Assembly (NCBI RefSeq): GCF_002356415.1
Contig: NZ_AP018338.1
Coordinates: 1,612,001-1,676,000 of the forward strand
Direction: 5' to 3'
DNA: 64,000 bases
DNA from: Streptococcus oralis subsp. tigurinus
GTDB taxonomy: Bacteria > Bacillota > Bacilli > Lactobacillales > Streptococcaceae
The notes under the pieces were generated by a model. That model did no database searches. It saw only the letters and a list, made by a program, of their open reading frames with translations, and was not told the origin of the DNA. The position numbers and the translations under genes are program-made. Of this stretch, positions 1-9,490 are shown in pieces. Numbering within the stretch: the stretch's first letter is position 1; each line of letters begins with the position of its first letter.

Positions 1-492
1 TACTGCTGTATGAACCCACTCATTATAAATTTGTGAGTCATTTTCTATAACCCTACTAAAGGTGAAGCCATTTTTTAAAAGCACCCTCTGAGAGGCTAGA
101 TTACCTGTTGCCGTTCCTGCAATGATTCTATTGAAACCATAAGTCGTGAAGGCTTTTTCTAAAACGAGTTTAACCGCTTCGCTGGCATAACCTAAATTGT
201 TAACATTTTCCCCAATCCTATACCCAAGTTCTACTGTATTTCGATCACTCTCTAAGACACTTAAATTGATTCTCCCAACCATAACACCTTGCGAATTTCT
301 AATAAGATGCATGTAAACAGCACGATTCCTTTGTTCCGTTAACAATTCCCTTGTAATTTCTTTAAAACCTTCTAAATCAAAATAGTTAGCTGGTCTAGGA
401 GGTAAATTTCGTTCAAAATACTCTCGATTTTCTTTTTCAAAAGAATAGACGTCTAGACTATTTTCTTCAGACAACAGCTCTAAACTGATCAT
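1..492 (-). CDS. GNAT-family N-acetyltransferase (RimJ/RimL type), C-terminus cut by window edge
   Basis: I translated this reading frame directly: it runs open from an ATG at 492 to the window edge, giving 164 codons without a stop. A strong ribosome binding site (GGGAGAGGA) precedes the start. The region with GYRIGENVNNLGYASEAV is the acetyl-CoA binding motif A of GNAT enzymes of the RimJ/RimL kind, followed by IIAGTATGNLASQRVLLKNGF, the motif B in which one residue in an Asn-x-x-Ser pattern contacts the cofactor. Such proteins acetylate N-terminal or side-chain amino groups, sometimes of ribosomal proteins or antibiotics; the substrate cannot be told from the sequence. About 10-20 residues are probably missing from the C-terminus. 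Confidence 0.85.
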   Translation of the reverse strand, partial: MISLELLSEENSLDVYSFEKENREYFERNLPPRPANYFDLEGFKEITRELLTEQRNRAVYMHLIRNSQGVMVGRINLSVLESDRNTVELGYRIGENVNNLGYASEAVKLVLEKAFTTYGFNRIIAGTATGNLASQRVLLKNGFTFSRVIENDSQIYNEWVHTAV

Positions 493-628
493 TACAAATC
501 CTCTCCCATCATTATCTACATTCAACATTTTCTCATGTTTACACAAAGTGAAATTTACAGAATTTAAAGAGATTCTTTTATTTTCTGTATAGTTTCTACA
601 TTATAACACAAAATACTATGGATAAGCA

Positions 629-793
629 TAATGTTCAAGCGCCACACTAGCCAAACAGGCTAGAACATCTATCAAAGCTATTTCTGAAGCTCTGACACAT
701 AGCGACACAGGTACAACACAGATTTATGTCAATACTTCTAATGTAGTACCTATGGCAGTCGGTGAATTTGCCTTACAGTCTCTAAAACAATAA
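629..793 (+). pseudogene. Remnant of tyrosine integrase C-terminus beside rpsI
   Basis: From 638 to the stop at 791-793 the plus strand encodes about 51 residues that read as the end of a phage or ICE tyrosine recombinase: ISEALTHSDTGTTQIYVNT contains the second catalytic His region (THSD) and the nucleophile Tyr (QIYVNT). Just upstream, Arg-His-Thr of the HxLRHTFAT box can be read in the neighbouring frame at 639-647, so a small deletion has shifted the frame, and a stop (TAA, 629-631) closes the frame above it. No catalytic N-terminal part remains. It lies about 100 bp beyond the 3' end of rpsI, a known type of insertion site for streptococcal elements, so it most likely marks a lost integrative element. 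Confidence 0.7.
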
Positions 794-835
794 GGTGAAA
801 ATAAGGTGAACTTTGAGGTGAACTTTTTCAAAAAA

Positions 836-875
836 CATAAAAAAAGCACCCATGAGGTAAACTCTTGAGTGCTTT
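836..875 (-). terminator. Rho-independent terminator of rplM-rpsI
   Basis: Inverted repeat at 844-856 and 863-875 (AAGCACCCATGAG paired with CTCTTGAGTGCTT, few mismatches), followed in the minus direction by a run of seven T. It ends the rplM-rpsI transcript. Confidence 0.8.
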
Positions 876-899
876 GAAACGTTGATATAATCGTATTGA

Positions 900-1292
900 T
901 TAACGTTTTGAGAATTGTGATGCTTTACGAGCTTTCTTAAGACCTGGTTTCTTACGTTCAACTTTACGTGAGTCACGTGTAAGAAGTCCTGCGCGTTTCA
1001 ATGAATCGCGGAAGTCTGGGTCTACTTGAAGAAGGGCACGAGCGATACCGTGACGGATAGCTCCTGATTGACCAGCGTATCCACCACCTACAACGTTAAC
1101 GAAAACGTCGTATGAACCTACAGTTGAAGTAACTGCGAATGGTTGGTTGATTACAAGACGAAGGTCAGCGTGTGGGATGTACTCTTCAACATCTTTTTTG
1201 TTAACAGTGATTTTACCAGTTCCTGGAACAAGGCGAACGCGTGCAACAGCGTTTTTACGACGTCCAGTACCTGCATATTGTGCTTGTGACAT
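900..1292 (-). CDS. rpsI: 30S ribosomal protein S9 (uS9)
   Basis: 130 residues, the normal length for bacterial S9. It begins with the usual [21 protein letters not shown] segment (first GTGRRK motif) and ends with the characteristic basic tail [17 protein letters not shown], whose last Lys-Arg reaches the P-site tRNA in the 30S subunit. It is the second gene of the rplM-rpsI operon, 18 bp downstream of rplM, and is followed by a terminator. The 3' end of the gene faces an integrase remnant at 629-793. Identification is certain. Confidence 0.98.
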   Translation of the reverse strand: MSQAQYAGTGRRKNAVARVRLVPGTGKITVNKKDVEEYIPHADLRLVINQPFAVTSTVGSYDVFVNVVGGGYAGQSGAIRHGIARALLQVDPDFRDSLKRAGLLTRDSRKVERKKPGLKKARKASQFSKR

Positions 1293-1310
1293 ACTTTATT
1301 GTTCCTTTCC

Positions 1311-1757
1311 TTAGATAAGTCCTGAAATATCAAGAACTTCTGGTTGTTGTGCAGCGTGAGTGTGCTCAGCTCCAACGAATACTTTCAATTTCATACCTTG
1401 AGCGCGACCAAGAGTATTGTGTGGAAGCATACCTTTAACTGATTTTTCGATCAAACGTACTGCATTTTTAGAACGAAGTTCACCAGCAGAGATTTGTTTC
1501 AATCCACCTGGGTGGTTTGAGTGAGTGTAGTAGATCTTATCAGTTGCTTTTTTACCAGTCAATTTAACTTTTTCAGCATTGATAACGATTACGAAGTCAC
1601 CTGTATCAGTGTGTGGTGTAAATGTTGGTTTGTTTTTTCCGCGAAGTACGCTAGCAACAACTGCTGAAAGGCGTCCAAGAGGTACATCAGTTGCGTCAAC
1701 AACGTACCATTTGCGTTCTACTTGGCCTGGTTTAGCCATGAATGTAGTTTTGTTCAT
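1311..1757 (-). CDS. rplM: 50S ribosomal protein L13 (uL13)
   Basis: 148 residues with the classic L13 core: [16 protein letters not shown] near the N-terminus, YTHSNHPGG in the middle and [12 protein letters not shown] toward the end. L13 is an early assembly protein of the 50S subunit. The frame is open further upstream to 1871, but that stretch is the structured leader; the ATG at 1757 with AGGAG at 1762-1767 gives the family start ([10 protein letters not shown]). The leader suggests that L13 represses its own translation or transcription when not bound to rRNA, as proposed for Lactobacillales and Bacillales. Confidence 0.97.
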   Translation of the reverse strand: MNKTTFMAKPGQVERKWYVVDATDVPLGRLSAVVASVLRGKNKPTFTPHTDTGDFVIVINAEKVKLTGKKATDKIYYTHSNHPGGLKQISAGELRSKNAVRLIEKSVKGMLPHNTLGRAQGMKLKVFVGAEHTHAAQQPEVLDISGLI

Positions 1758-1782
1758 GATTTCTCCTATATGAATATCGTTT

Positions 1783-1856
1783 TTGTTTACAAGGCGGATG
1801 TTCCGGTCCGCGGGGTATTTGAAAGGTTCCGGGGCCTTACAAATGGGGTAAACAAT
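1783..1856 (-). promoter_or_regulatory. L13 ribosomal protein leader (autoregulatory RNA)
   Basis: The 5' UTR folds with a closing stem between TTGTTTAC at 1783-1790 and GTAAACAA at 1848-1855, and an internal hairpin GGCGGATGTTCCGGTCCGC at 1793-1811. This arrangement just upstream of rplM matches the known L13 leader of Firmicutes. I recognised it by position and structure, not by a covariance model. Confidence 0.7.
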
Positions 1857-1866
1857 ACCGTCTACT

Positions 1867-1896
1867 ATCATACCAAATTTTACTACTAAAAGTCAA
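1867..1896 (-). promoter_or_regulatory. Promoter of rplM-rpsI
   Basis: Minus strand -35 TTGACT (1891-1896), 18-bp spacer, -10 TATGAT (1867-1872). Transcription would start just before the L13 leader. Confidence 0.75.
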
Positions 1897-1939
1897 TAGA
1901 TATGAAAAATAATTTTCCTGATTTGACCTTTAAAGTATC

Positions 1940-1964
1940 ACAAAAACCTCGTAAAAACGAGGTT
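1940..1964 (-). terminator. Terminator of the ABC exporter operon
   Basis: Perfect 7-bp stem AACCTCG/CGAGGTT (1945-1951, 1958-1964) with T-rich 3' flank in the minus direction, directly after the permease stop codon. Confidence 0.75.
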
Positions 1965-1971
1965 TCTATTA

Positions 1972-3171
1972 CTATTTATAAGCTAAGGCACGTTTAAAGG
2001 TTTTCCATATTCCCAAATCATCCGTTTGAAGGACTAGGCTGGCATACATACGCCCGATAAAGACTGTCGCAGTTACTGCAAAAACGATTGTAATCGCTAG
2101 TGAAATCCAAGCCTCTAAATCACTTGCATAACCATTGATAGCTCTAAATGGCATAAAGAAGGTCGAGATGAAAGGAATATAAGACCCAATTTTCAAAACC
2201 AAATTGTCCCCCGCAGCGCCCAAGGCAGTTACCCCTATAAAGCCTGCTATAATCAAGATCATCAATGGTGACAAGGCTTTGCCTGCATCTTCAGGACGAG
2301 AAACCATGGAACCGAGAAAGGCTGCCAAAACTACGTACATAAAGAGACTCACTAAGACAAATAGTAAGGTATTGACTGTGAAGGCTTCTCCCAAATGGTT
2401 TAAAATACCTGAATTTGCCAAGAATGGTAAATCTTTGAAGAGAAGAAGCACAGCAAGTCCACCCACTACATAAATACCAATATGGGTCAAAATTACAAGA
2501 AGCAAGGCAATCATGCGAGCGTAGAAATAATGGCTAGCTCGGATACTAGAAAAGACAACTTCCATGATTTTGGTTCCTTTCTCGCTAGCCACTTCCTGAG
2601 CAGTGACACTAGCGTAGGTAATCAAGATCATATAAAGGAAGAAACCGAGCCCTGCAGCTGCAATGGTTTGGACCATCTTTTTATTTTCTTTGGATTCGTC
2701 AATCTTCTCAGTAAAGTCAACGGTTTGACTCAGGCGCTTTTCCTGCTCTTGGGACAAATTGGCCGCCGAGCGATTGAGTTGGTATTGAAGCTCATTGAGT
2801 TTATTGGTTACTGCTAGCTTGATGCCTGTTTCAAGAGAAGTTTCACCATGGTAAACGGCTTTGATGACACTATCCTCTTGATCAATGGTTAGGTAACCCT
2901 TGATTTTTTCATCCTTGATAGCAGCTTGGGCACTGGCTTCATCCTTATAATCAAAGTTGATACCATTGGTACCCTTGAGACCCTCAGCTACAGATGGCAC
3001 TGTTGTTACTACTGCTATCTTGCTATTCTTGGCCATAGAAGACCCTTGGAGATAGCCGATTCCTACAGATAATCCTAAAAAGAGGAACGGCGAAATCACC
3101 ATGAAGAAGAAACTCCACGACTTGACATGTCGAAGATAGGTTTCCTTCATTACAACCCACATATTTCTCAT
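1972..3171 (-). CDS. ABC-2 type exporter permease, NatB-like
   Basis: 399 residues. One membrane segment near the N-terminus (about 16-40) is followed by a large extracytoplasmic region (about 45-170, predicted mostly helical) and five or six further membrane spans between about 175 and 385. This is the topology of the ABC-2 family permeases related to B. subtilis NatB. The motif ASEKGTKIMEVVFSSI after the second span is typical of the family. The start overlaps the stop of the ATPase gene by four bases (ATGA), so the two are translated together. Substrate is unknown; NatAB exports sodium, and other relatives export antibiotics or peptides. Confidence 0.88.
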   Translation of the reverse strand: MRNMWVVMKETYLRHVKSWSFFFMVISPFLFLGLSVGIGYLQGSSMAKNSKIAVVTTVPSVAEGLKGTNGINFDYKDEASAQAAIKDEKIKGYLTIDQEDSVIKAVYHGETSLETGIKLAVTNKLNELQYQLNRSAANLSQEQEKRLSQTVDFTEKIDESKENKKMVQTIAAAGLGFFLYMILITYASVTAQEVASEKGTKIMEVVFSSIRASHYFYARMIALLLVILTHIGIYVVGGLAVLLLFKDLPFLANSGILNHLGEAFTVNTLLFVLVSLFMYVVLAAFLGSMVSRPEDAGKALSPLMILIIAGFIGVTALGAAGDNLVLKIGSYIPFISTFFMPFRAINGYASDLEAWISLAITIVFAVTATVFIGRMYASLVLQTDDLGIWKTFKRALAYK

Positions 3172-4061
3172 ACTTCCACCCCTGATTCTAGTTTAAAGAT
3201 TTCATCGATTGTTGGAGCTTGTTGGTCAAAGGTCGCGATATATTGACCTTGAGTGAGGATGGGGAAGAGTTCCCTTCCAGCGTCCTCATCATCCAGGATT
3301 AATTTCCAACTGCCTTGCTTAGTCAAGCTCACCTGTTTGACGTGAGGAAGTTTTTCCAGTTCTTCCTTGCTTTGTTCACTTGAAACGAAAAGACGTGTTT
3401 TCCCATATTGATTACGGACATCCTGAACAGGTCCATGCAAGACCACACGCCCATCTCGAATCATCAGAATATCATCGCAAAGTTCCTCAACATTGGTCAT
3501 GACATGGTCAGAAAAGATAATGATTGCACCACGCTCTTTCTCTTTCAAGATGACCTGTTTGAGCAACTCGGTATTGACTGGGTCCAAACCACTAAAAGGC
3601 TCATCCAGGATAATCAAGTCTGGCTCATGGATCAGGGTGATAATGAGCTGAATTTTCTGCTGATTCCCTTTGGAGAGGCTCTTGATTTTGTCGGTCAATT
3701 TGCCCTTTACTTCCAATTTTTCCATCCATTGAGGGAGTTTTTCCTTGACCTCCTTAGCATCCATGCCCTTTAGAGTCGCCAAATAGCGAACTTGTTCAAG
3801 GACTGTTAGCTTAGGCATGAGGCTGCGTTCCTCAGGCAGATAGCCAATCCGAGCATAGGTCTCCTGACGAATCTCCTGTCCATCCAGACTGATTTCTCCT
3901 TGATACTCTAAAAATTTTAACATACTGTGGAAAATCGTTGTTTTCCCAGCACCATTTTTTCCTACCAAGCCCAGAATCCGTCCTGGACTTGCCTGAAAAT
4001 CGACACCAAACAAGACTTGCTTGGAACCGAAACTTTTCTCTAGATTTCTTACTTCTAGCAT
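3168..4061 (-). CDS. ABC transporter ATP-binding protein, NatA-like
   Basis: 297 residues. All nucleotide-binding motifs are present: Walker A GLVGKNGAGKTTIF (about 32-45), Q-loop region GYLPEERSLMP, signature LSKGNQQKIQ, Walker B LIILDEPFSGLDP and the switch His in IIIFSDHVM. The C-terminal 80 residues form the extra domain usual for drug or sodium exporter ATPases of the CcmA/NatA type. It is the first gene of a two-gene operon with the permease, and has a good ribosome site (GGAGGTGG) and its own promoter at 4089-4117. Confidence 0.92.
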   Translation of the reverse strand: MLEVRNLEKSFGSKQVLFGVDFQASPGRILGLVGKNGAGKTTIFHSMLKFLEYQGEISLDGQEIRQETYARIGYLPEERSLMPKLTVLEQVRYLATLKGMDAKEVKEKLPQWMEKLEVKGKLTDKIKSLSKGNQQKIQLIITLIHEPDLIILDEPFSGLDPVNTELLKQVILKEKERGAIIIFSDHVMTNVEELCDDILMIRDGRVVLHGPVQDVRNQYGKTRLFVSSEQSKEELEKLPHVKQVSLTKQGSWKLILDDEDAGRELFPILTQGQYIATFDQQAPTIDEIFKLESGVEV

Positions 4062-4088
4062 CTTCCACCTCCGAGATATGTTGCACTT

Positions 4089-4117
4089 ATTATACTCCTT
4101 TTTGATAGCATTTACAA
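4089..4117 (-). promoter_or_regulatory. Promoter of the ABC exporter operon
   Basis: Minus strand -35 TTGTAA (4112-4117), 17-bp spacer, -10 TATAAT (4089-4094). No operator-like palindrome stands out. Confidence 0.7.
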
Positions 4118-4277
4118 CATTTTATGTCCATTTTTATCGATATTATTTATAGTAAAAATCTACCAAATCTAAGTTTTTTAAGCGGTTCAGTGATAACTTA
4201 AGTATAGCTCATTAAAGGCTTTCTGAGATGATTCCTCTCTCAACTGTTGCTTTTCTCTTCTGAACTGTCCTTTTGAA

Positions 4278-4305
4278 ACTAAAAATCCACCCCGAAGGAT
4301 GGATT
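4278..4305 (-). terminator. Terminator of pheT
   Basis: Stem between AATCCACC (4284-4291) and GGATGGATT (4297-4305) with a one-base bulge, followed by TTTTTAGTTT in the minus direction, right after the pheT stop codon. Confidence 0.7.
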
Positions 4306-4311
4306 GATGAG

Positions 4312-6717
4312 TTAACGTACTTCTGCATTCACTTTTTCTTCGAGTGATGCTTGGATTTTTTCCATGTAGCGTGCGACTTCCTCGTCCGTCAAGCTATCTT
4401 CTGGATTTTGGAAGGTCAGGCTGTAAGCCATTGACTTCATACCAACTCCCAGTTTTTCGCCTGAGAAGACGTCAAAGAGTTTGATATCTGTCAATCGTTT
4501 CACGCCGGCAGCTCGGATAGCATCTACAACTTCTTGGTGAGTGACTTCTGCATTGAGAAGTAGAGCAATATCACGACTAACCGCTGGGAATTTCGTGATT
4601 TCCACAAATGGAGTAGCTGGTTGAAGGGCAGCTTCGATGGCTGAAAGGTTGAGCTCCGCTACATACGTTTCTGGAATATCATAAGCCTTAGCAGTGACTG
4701 GATGCACTTGGCCAAGGAAACCAAGAACTTGGTCACCGAGTGAAATCACAGCTGTACGGCCTGGGTGAAGACTAGCAATTTCATCTGTTGCTGTATAAGT
4801 CACTTCAAGCCCCAAGCGAGCAAAAAGCGCTTCAAGGATTCCCTTAGCATAGAAGAAATCAACTGGAACTGCTGCTGTTTGGAAGTCTTTTTCAGCAACC
4901 AAGCCGGTTAAGGCAAAGGCAAAGCTATTGATCTCATTTGGTAGATCTTCTTTTGGATTGCCTGTTTGTTCAAAGACTTTTCCAATCTCGTAAAGAGCCA
5001 AGTTTTTGTTCTTACGAGCCACATTGTAGGCAACCGTATCAAGGATACCTGAGACCATATTTTGACGGAGAACGGAGCGATCCACTGTCATTGGCCACAT
5101 AAGTTCTGTAAGGTTACTTGGTTGAGCTGTGAACTCAACTGCTTTTTCAGGAGTTGTTAGAGCGTAGGTAATGATTTCTGTCAAGCCTGCTCCTTCAGCA
5201 ATCGTACGGACTTGGCGACGCAATTTTTGTGTTGCAGTCAATTCACCTGCTGTACCATCATCTTTTGGAAGACTGGTTGGCAAACGGTCATAACCATAGA
5301 TACGAGCGATTTCTTCAAAGAGGTCCGCTTCGATGGCGATATCCCAACGACGACGTGGGACGCTAACGGTAAAGCTATCTTCATTTCCAGAAAGACCAAA
5401 GCCAAGACGACGGAAGACATCTTCGACATCAGCGTATGAAAGTTCTGTTCCAAGGACACGGTTGACATCGGCAAGAGTTGAAGATACATCTTCATCTGAA
5501 GTGTCAAGCTCACCCGCTGAAACGATGCCCTTACGCACCGTCGCACCTGCAAGTTCTGCAATCATGCTAGCTGCAGCATCCAAGGCCTCATTGACTGTTG
5601 CCACATTGATCCCTTTTTCAAAACGAGAAGATGATTCCGAACGAAGGTTAAGGCGTCCGCTAGTCTTACGAATGGATGTGCCATTGAAAACAGCTGCCTC
5701 TAACACAACTCGACTTGATTTTTCAGAGATTTCTGTAGCCTCTCCACCCATGACACCTGCAAGGGCTACTGGTTTGTCAGCCACAGTGATGACTAAGTCA
5801 TTTGTTTCCAAGTCACGTTCTTCACCGTCCAAGGTCACCAATTTTTCACCAGCACGCGCTTCACGCACATGGATGTCATTGCCTTCAAAGGTATCCAAGT
5901 CAAAGGCATGCATAGGCTGACCAAAGTAGAGTAGGATATAGTTGGTTACGTCGACCACATTATTGATGGGACGGATACCTTCGTTCATGAGGAGATTTTG
6001 CAACCACTGTGGACTTGGTGCGATGGTCACATTGTCCAAGATACGGGCAGCATAGTATGGCGCCTTGTCTGTTTCAATCCCTACAGAAAGAGCATCTGCT
6101 GCACTTTCATTTGTTTCTGTTAAACTGAATTCCTTAAAGCTAACTGCCTTGTCATAGATAGCTGCCACTTCGTGCGCTACTCCACGCATAGATAGAGCAT
6201 CTGCACGGTTTGGCGTGATGGAAAGTTCGATAATTTCATCATCCAAGTCTAGGTAAGAAAAGACTTCGTCCCCAGGAATAGCATCTTGAGGCAAGATTTG
6301 GATACCATCTGCGAATTCCTTTGGCACAACTGAGTCCGAAATACCTAATTCACCAAGTGAGCAAATCATTCCGAGAGACTCTAAGCCACGGATTTTCCCT
6401 TTTTTGATTTTGTAGTTGTCAGCGATACGAGCTCCTGGAAGAGCCACCATGACCTTGATACCAGCACGCACATTTGGGGCACCACAAACGATCTGACGGG
6501 CTTCTTCTTCGCCAACGTTAACCTGACAAACATGAAGATGAGTTTCTGGCACATCTTCGCAAGACAAGACCTCACCGACGACAATTTTTGAGAGACCGGC
6601 AGCCGGTGATTCGACACCTTCGACCTCGATCCCTGTAGTTGACATTTTTTCAGCCAACTCTTGTGATGGCACATCAATGTCCACCAATTCTTTTAACCAT
6701 TTATAAGATACAAGCAT
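4312..6717 (-). CDS. pheT: Phenylalanine--tRNA ligase beta subunit
   Basis: 801 residues, the normal length. Domains in order: N-terminal tRNA-binding OB fold (about 40-150; [10 protein letters not shown] and [10 protein letters not shown]), B3/B4 domain, B5 domain (about 400-475), catalytic-like core and the C-terminal ferredoxin-fold anticodon-binding domain (about 705-800; [12 protein letters not shown]). With PheS it forms the heterotetramer that charges tRNA-Phe; the B3/B4 domain edits Tyr-tRNA-Phe. It follows pheS after about 130 bp, with no obvious terminator between them, so it is probably in the same T-box controlled operon. Confidence 0.97.
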   Translation of the reverse strand: MLVSYKWLKELVDIDVPSQELAEKMSTTGIEVEGVESPAAGLSKIVVGEVLSCEDVPETHLHVCQVNVGEEEARQIVCGAPNVRAGIKVMVALPGARIADNYKIKKGKIRGLESLGMICSLGELGISDSVVPKEFADGIQILPQDAIPGDEVFSYLDLDDEIIELSITPNRADALSMRGVAHEVAAIYDKAVSFKEFSLTETNESAADALSVGIETDKAPYYAARILDNVTIAPSPQWLQNLLMNEGIRPINNVVDVTNYILLYFGQPMHAFDLDTFEGNDIHVREARAGEKLVTLDGEERDLETNDLVITVADKPVALAGVMGGEATEISEKSSRVVLEAAVFNGTSIRKTSGRLNLRSESSSRFEKGINVATVNEALDAAASMIAELAGATVRKGIVSAGELDTSDEDVSSTLADVNRVLGTELSYADVEDVFRRLGFGLSGNEDSFTVSVPRRRWDIAIEADLFEEIARIYGYDRLPTSLPKDDGTAGELTATQKLRRQVRTIAEGAGLTEIITYALTTPEKAVEFTAQPSNLTELMWPMTVDRSVLRQNMVSGILDTVAYNVARKNKNLALYEIGKVFEQTGNPKEDLPNEINSFAFALTGLVAEKDFQTAAVPVDFFYAKGILEALFARLGLEVTYTATDEIASLHPGRTAVISLGDQVLGFLGQVHPVTAKAYDIPETYVAELNLSAIEAALQPATPFVEITKFPAVSRDIALLLNAEVTHQEVVDAIRAAGVKRLTDIKLFDVFSGEKLGVGMKSMAYSLTFQNPEDSLTDEEVARYMEKIQASLEEKVNAEVR

Positions 6718-6845
6718 AATTCTGATTGTAAGATCTCACCAAGTAAGACCTTTTCAATTCCTTTCTTTTTCTTCGAGTCAGTCCTCACCTTCTCATCGAG
6801 AGAAAATGACTAGGACTGTATAGGACTGTGTTTCAGGTTTCAATC

Positions 6846-7892
6846 TTATTTAAACTGTTCTGAGAAGCGGACATCCCCTTGGTAGAATCCACGAATATCG
6901 TTGATTCCGTAGCGGAGCATAGCTACACGCTCTTGACCAAGACCAAAGGCAAAACCAGAGTAAACAGTTGCATCAATACCACTCATCTCAAGGACACGTG
7001 GGTGAACCATACCAGCACCCATAATCTCGATCCAACCTGTTTTCTTACATACGTTACAGCCTTCTCCACCACACTTAAAGCAAGAAACATCCACCTCGAC
7101 AGATGGCTCTGTGAATGGGAAATAGGATGGACGCAGACGAATCTGACGCTCTTCACCAAACATTTTTTGAACGATCAATTGAAGGGTTCCTTGAAGATCT
7201 GCCATAGAAATGTTCTTCCCAACAACCAAGCCTTCGATTTGGTGGAACTGGTGACTGTGGGTCGCATCGTCCGTATCACGACGGAATACACGCCCAGGTG
7301 AGATCATTTTCAAAGGACCTTTTGAAAAATCATGGGCGTCCATAGCACGCGCCTGAACTGGAGACGTGTGAGTACGGAGTAAGATTTCTTCTGTGATGTA
7401 GAAAGTATCCTGCATATCGCGAGCTGGGTGATCTTTTGGAAGGTTCATACGCTCGAAGTTATAGTAGTCTTGCTCCACTTCAAAACCATCCACTACTTGG
7501 TAACCCATCCCGATAAAAATATCTTCGATTTCTTCACTGGTTTGTGTAAGAACATGACGGTGACCAACCGCAACAGGACGACCTGGAAGTGTTACATCGA
7601 TGCTCTCACTAGCAAGTTGAGCTGCGACTTTCTTTTCTTCCAAGAGTTTCGCTGTTTCCTCAAAGGCTGCTGTCAAGACATCACGAGCTTCATTAACGTG
7701 TTTCCCGATGACAGGGCGCATTTCAGCCGATACATCCTTCATCCCTTTAAGGATTTCAGTAAGCGACCCTTTTTTACCAAGGACAGAGACACGTAATTCT
7801 TGCATCTCTTTTTCATTTTCAGCAGTAATCTGCTTCAAGCTAGCCAGCGTTTCTTCGCGAAGCGCTTTTAATTGTTCTTCAATAGTTGACAT
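6846..7892 (-). CDS. pheS: Phenylalanine--tRNA ligase alpha subunit
   Basis: 348 residues from the ATG at 7892, which has GGAGGAAT just upstream; the frame is open further but that stretch is the T-box leader. The N-terminal coiled coil (about 1-85) binds tRNA; the catalytic domain carries class II motif 2 ([24 protein letters not shown]), the [10 protein letters not shown] segment and motif 3 [18 protein letters not shown] CxxC-x-CxxC-like cluster ([14 protein letters not shown]) is typical of the Gram-positive enzyme. It activates phenylalanine and transfers it to tRNA-Phe together with PheT. Confidence 0.97.
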   Translation of the reverse strand: MSTIEEQLKALREETLASLKQITAENEKEMQELRVSVLGKKGSLTEILKGMKDVSAEMRPVIGKHVNEARDVLTAAFEETAKLLEEKKVAAQLASESIDVTLPGRPVAVGHRHVLTQTSEEIEDIFIGMGYQVVDGFEVEQDYYNFERMNLPKDHPARDMQDTFYITEEILLRTHTSPVQARAMDAHDFSKGPLKMISPGRVFRRDTDDATHSHQFHQIEGLVVGKNISMADLQGTLQLIVQKMFGEERQIRLRPSYFPFTEPSVEVDVSCFKCGGEGCNVCKKTGWIEIMGAGMVHPRVLEMSGIDATVYSGFAFGLGQERVAMLRYGINDIRGFYQGDVRFSEQFK

Positions 7893-7934
7893 AATTCCTC
7901 CATCAGTCGCTCGTAGATAAAAAGAAAACCACAT

Positions 7935-8126
7935 GCCAAAAACTCCACTCGGAGCGTTGACACGCGGTACCATCCGTTTCATCTGACAAGTCAGACCTTC
8001 ATTTCTAAATCCATGCGCAAGTGAATTCACTCAGCTTTCATATAGAGAGCTTGCAGTCCTGGCTCTCCTCCCTGATATACTTCCCTTGAGTTACTAGTCT
8101 TGCGGATTTCTATTCGATTACTACAT
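7935..8126 (-). promoter_or_regulatory. T-box riboswitch upstream of pheST
   Basis: The T-box core GGATGGTACCGCG is present on the minus strand at about 7964-7976, followed by a terminator stem (7941-7958) and a T run. The upstream half contains a stem I region, with a likely Phe specifier UUC inside GTGAATTCACTT (about 8021-8032). Uncharged tRNA-Phe would stabilise the antiterminator and let transcription continue into pheS. The T-box and terminator are clear; the specifier assignment is my inference. Confidence 0.85.
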
Positions 8127-8155
8127 AGTTTATCAAATTTTTAGTTAAAAAACAA
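8127..8155 (-). promoter_or_regulatory. Promoter of the pheST T-box transcript
   Basis: Minus strand -35 TTGTTT (8150-8155), 17-bp spacer, -10 TAAACT (8127-8132), placing the start at the beginning of the T-box leader. Confidence 0.6.
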
Positions 8156-8271
8156 GTTAGACCAGACTAATTTCAATATAAAAAGGAACAAGACGCAATG
8201 CACTATCTATTTGTAGGGCCTGTTTCATCTGCTTTCCTTTTCATTTCTTTCTCCTCAAGGGAATTCGATAC

Positions 8272-8922
8272 TCACTTCTGCTTGCCTTTAAATCGCCATT
8301 GGAAGCGAAGCTTGTCATAGAAAGGAAATTCGATAAACAAGACTCCCAAGCCCACACAGAGACTGGCAAGAACATCTGATGGGTAGTGAACTCCCAGATA
8401 GACCCGAGATAGCAGCACACTGACTAGGTAGAGGCCAAGGACGATTTGCACGATTTTTCTCCAGACTGGATTTTTAATTCGCTGACTAAGGATAACAATC
8501 AAAGTCCCTACCATCAGCGTCACTGCCAGAGAATGCCCACTTGGGAAGGAAAATCCCTTCTCCTCGACTAGATGTAAGATAGCTGGTCGTGGGCGCTGGT
8601 AGATATTTTTAAAGGACACGATTAAAAGACCAGCTATTGCTAGATTTCCCGCCATGAAGAAGCTTTCTATCTTCCACTGCTTACGATAAAAGATAAAGGC
8701 TGCGATGGCAACCCAGGTGATAATCACCGGGATATCAATCAAATGCGTAAGGGCACGGAACAGAACTGTCAAATAATTTGGCAAGTCTCCACGAAGGGCA
8801 GTCTGAATCGGTTGATCAAAACCGACCAACGTTTCAGGATAGAATTTAACCATATAGCCAAGAAGGACGAAAAGTAAAAGGGCAAAACTGCCCTTCATTA
8901 AAAATGTTTGTTTATCTCTCAT
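8272..8922 (-). CDS. PAP2-family membrane phosphatase
   Basis: 216 residues with about six membrane spans. The three PAP2 signature motifs are present: KNIYQRPRP (motif 1), PSGHS (motif 2, catalytic His) and SRVYLGVHYPSD (motif 3, nucleophile His). Such enzymes remove phosphate from lipid phosphates, for example undecaprenyl diphosphate (bacitracin-resistance phosphatases), phosphatidate or phosphatidylglycerophosphate; which of these is not visible. The start overlaps the ribU stop by 11 bases, so it is translated with the riboflavin transporter and lies under the same FMN riboswitch, which is unusual for a lipid phosphatase. A role on FMN or riboflavin phosphate cannot be excluded but is speculation. 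Confidence 0.88.
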   Translation of the reverse strand: MRDKQTFLMKGSFALLLFVLLGYMVKFYPETLVGFDQPIQTALRGDLPNYLTVLFRALTHLIDIPVIITWVAIAAFIFYRKQWKIESFFMAGNLAIAGLLIVSFKNIYQRPRPAILHLVEEKGFSFPSGHSLAVTLMVGTLIVILSQRIKNPVWRKIVQIVLGLYLVSVLLSRVYLGVHYPSDVLASLCVGLGVLFIEFPFYDKLRFQWRFKGKQK

Positions 8923-9490
8923 AATATTTTAAGGTTGGTTTTAAGAGGACATACAGCAACCAGAATGAAACGGCAAAGATTACACCCTCAATCAAGTTAA
9001 AAGGTAAAACCATGGTCATTAGGTAGTTGGAAAGTCCCAAAATTTTTCCAATATCAAAGTTGGCAAACTGCGCGTACAAAGGAACCGCATAAACATAGTT
9101 GAGAACCAACATAGCAGCAGTCAATCCAATAGTTCCCGCTAGAGATGCTAGTAGGAAACGAAGAGTGCTACGTTCCTTTTTCCAAATCAAACCAAAGGCG
9201 ATAACAAAAACTCCCAAGGCTACGATATTCATTGGCAAACCAATGTAGGTATTCACGCCCTGGCTATTCAGAAGCAACTTCAAGAGTGAGCGAAGCAAGA
9301 GGATTCCTAGTGCAGCTGGCAAATCCATCACCACCAAGCCCACAAGGACTGGCAAGATACTAAACTCGATCTTGAGGAAGGCCGCCGCTGGCAAGAGCGG
9401 AAAGTCAAAGTACATCAGCACAAATGAAATGGCTGATAAAATCGCAATGGTCGAAAGTCGACGTGTGTTTGTCATAACAGGTTCCTCCAA
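8912..9490 (-). CDS. ribU: Riboflavin ECF transporter substrate-binding (S) component
   Basis: 192 residues with about six membrane helices; the N-terminus TRRLSTIAILSAISFVLMYF and the segment IEFSILPVLVGLVVMDLPAA are typical of RibU. RibU binds riboflavin and works with the shared EcfA/EcfA'/EcfT module encoded elsewhere. The upstream FMN riboswitch supports the assignment: when flavin is plentiful the riboswitch would turn the gene off. The start used is the ATG at 9490 (MEEPVMTNTRRL); an internal ATG at 9475 (MTNTRRL), preceded by GAGGAACC, is the better supported start by Shine-Dalgarno spacing. Confidence 0.9.
   Translation of the reverse strand: MEEPVMTNTRRLSTIAILSAISFVLMYFDFPLLPAAAFLKIEFSILPVLVGLVVMDLPAALGILLLRSLLKLLLNSQGVNTYIGLPMNIVALGVFVIAFGLIWKKERSTLRFLLASLAGTIGLTAAMLVLNYVYAVPLYAQFANFDIGKILGLSNYLMTMVLPFNLIEGVIFAVSFWLLYVLLKPTLKYYER

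Noticed and set aside
782..976. Minus-strand ORF of 64 codons at the end of rpsI
   Set aside because: It overlaps rpsI in another frame and runs through its terminator.
5333..5920. Plus-strand ORF of 195 codons opposite pheT
   Set aside because: Shadow of pheT; Arg/Ser/Thr-rich composition and no start signals.
7893..8030. N-terminal extension of pheS by 46 codons
   Set aside because: This stretch is the T-box terminator region; the ATG at 7892 has the ribosome site and the conserved N-terminus.
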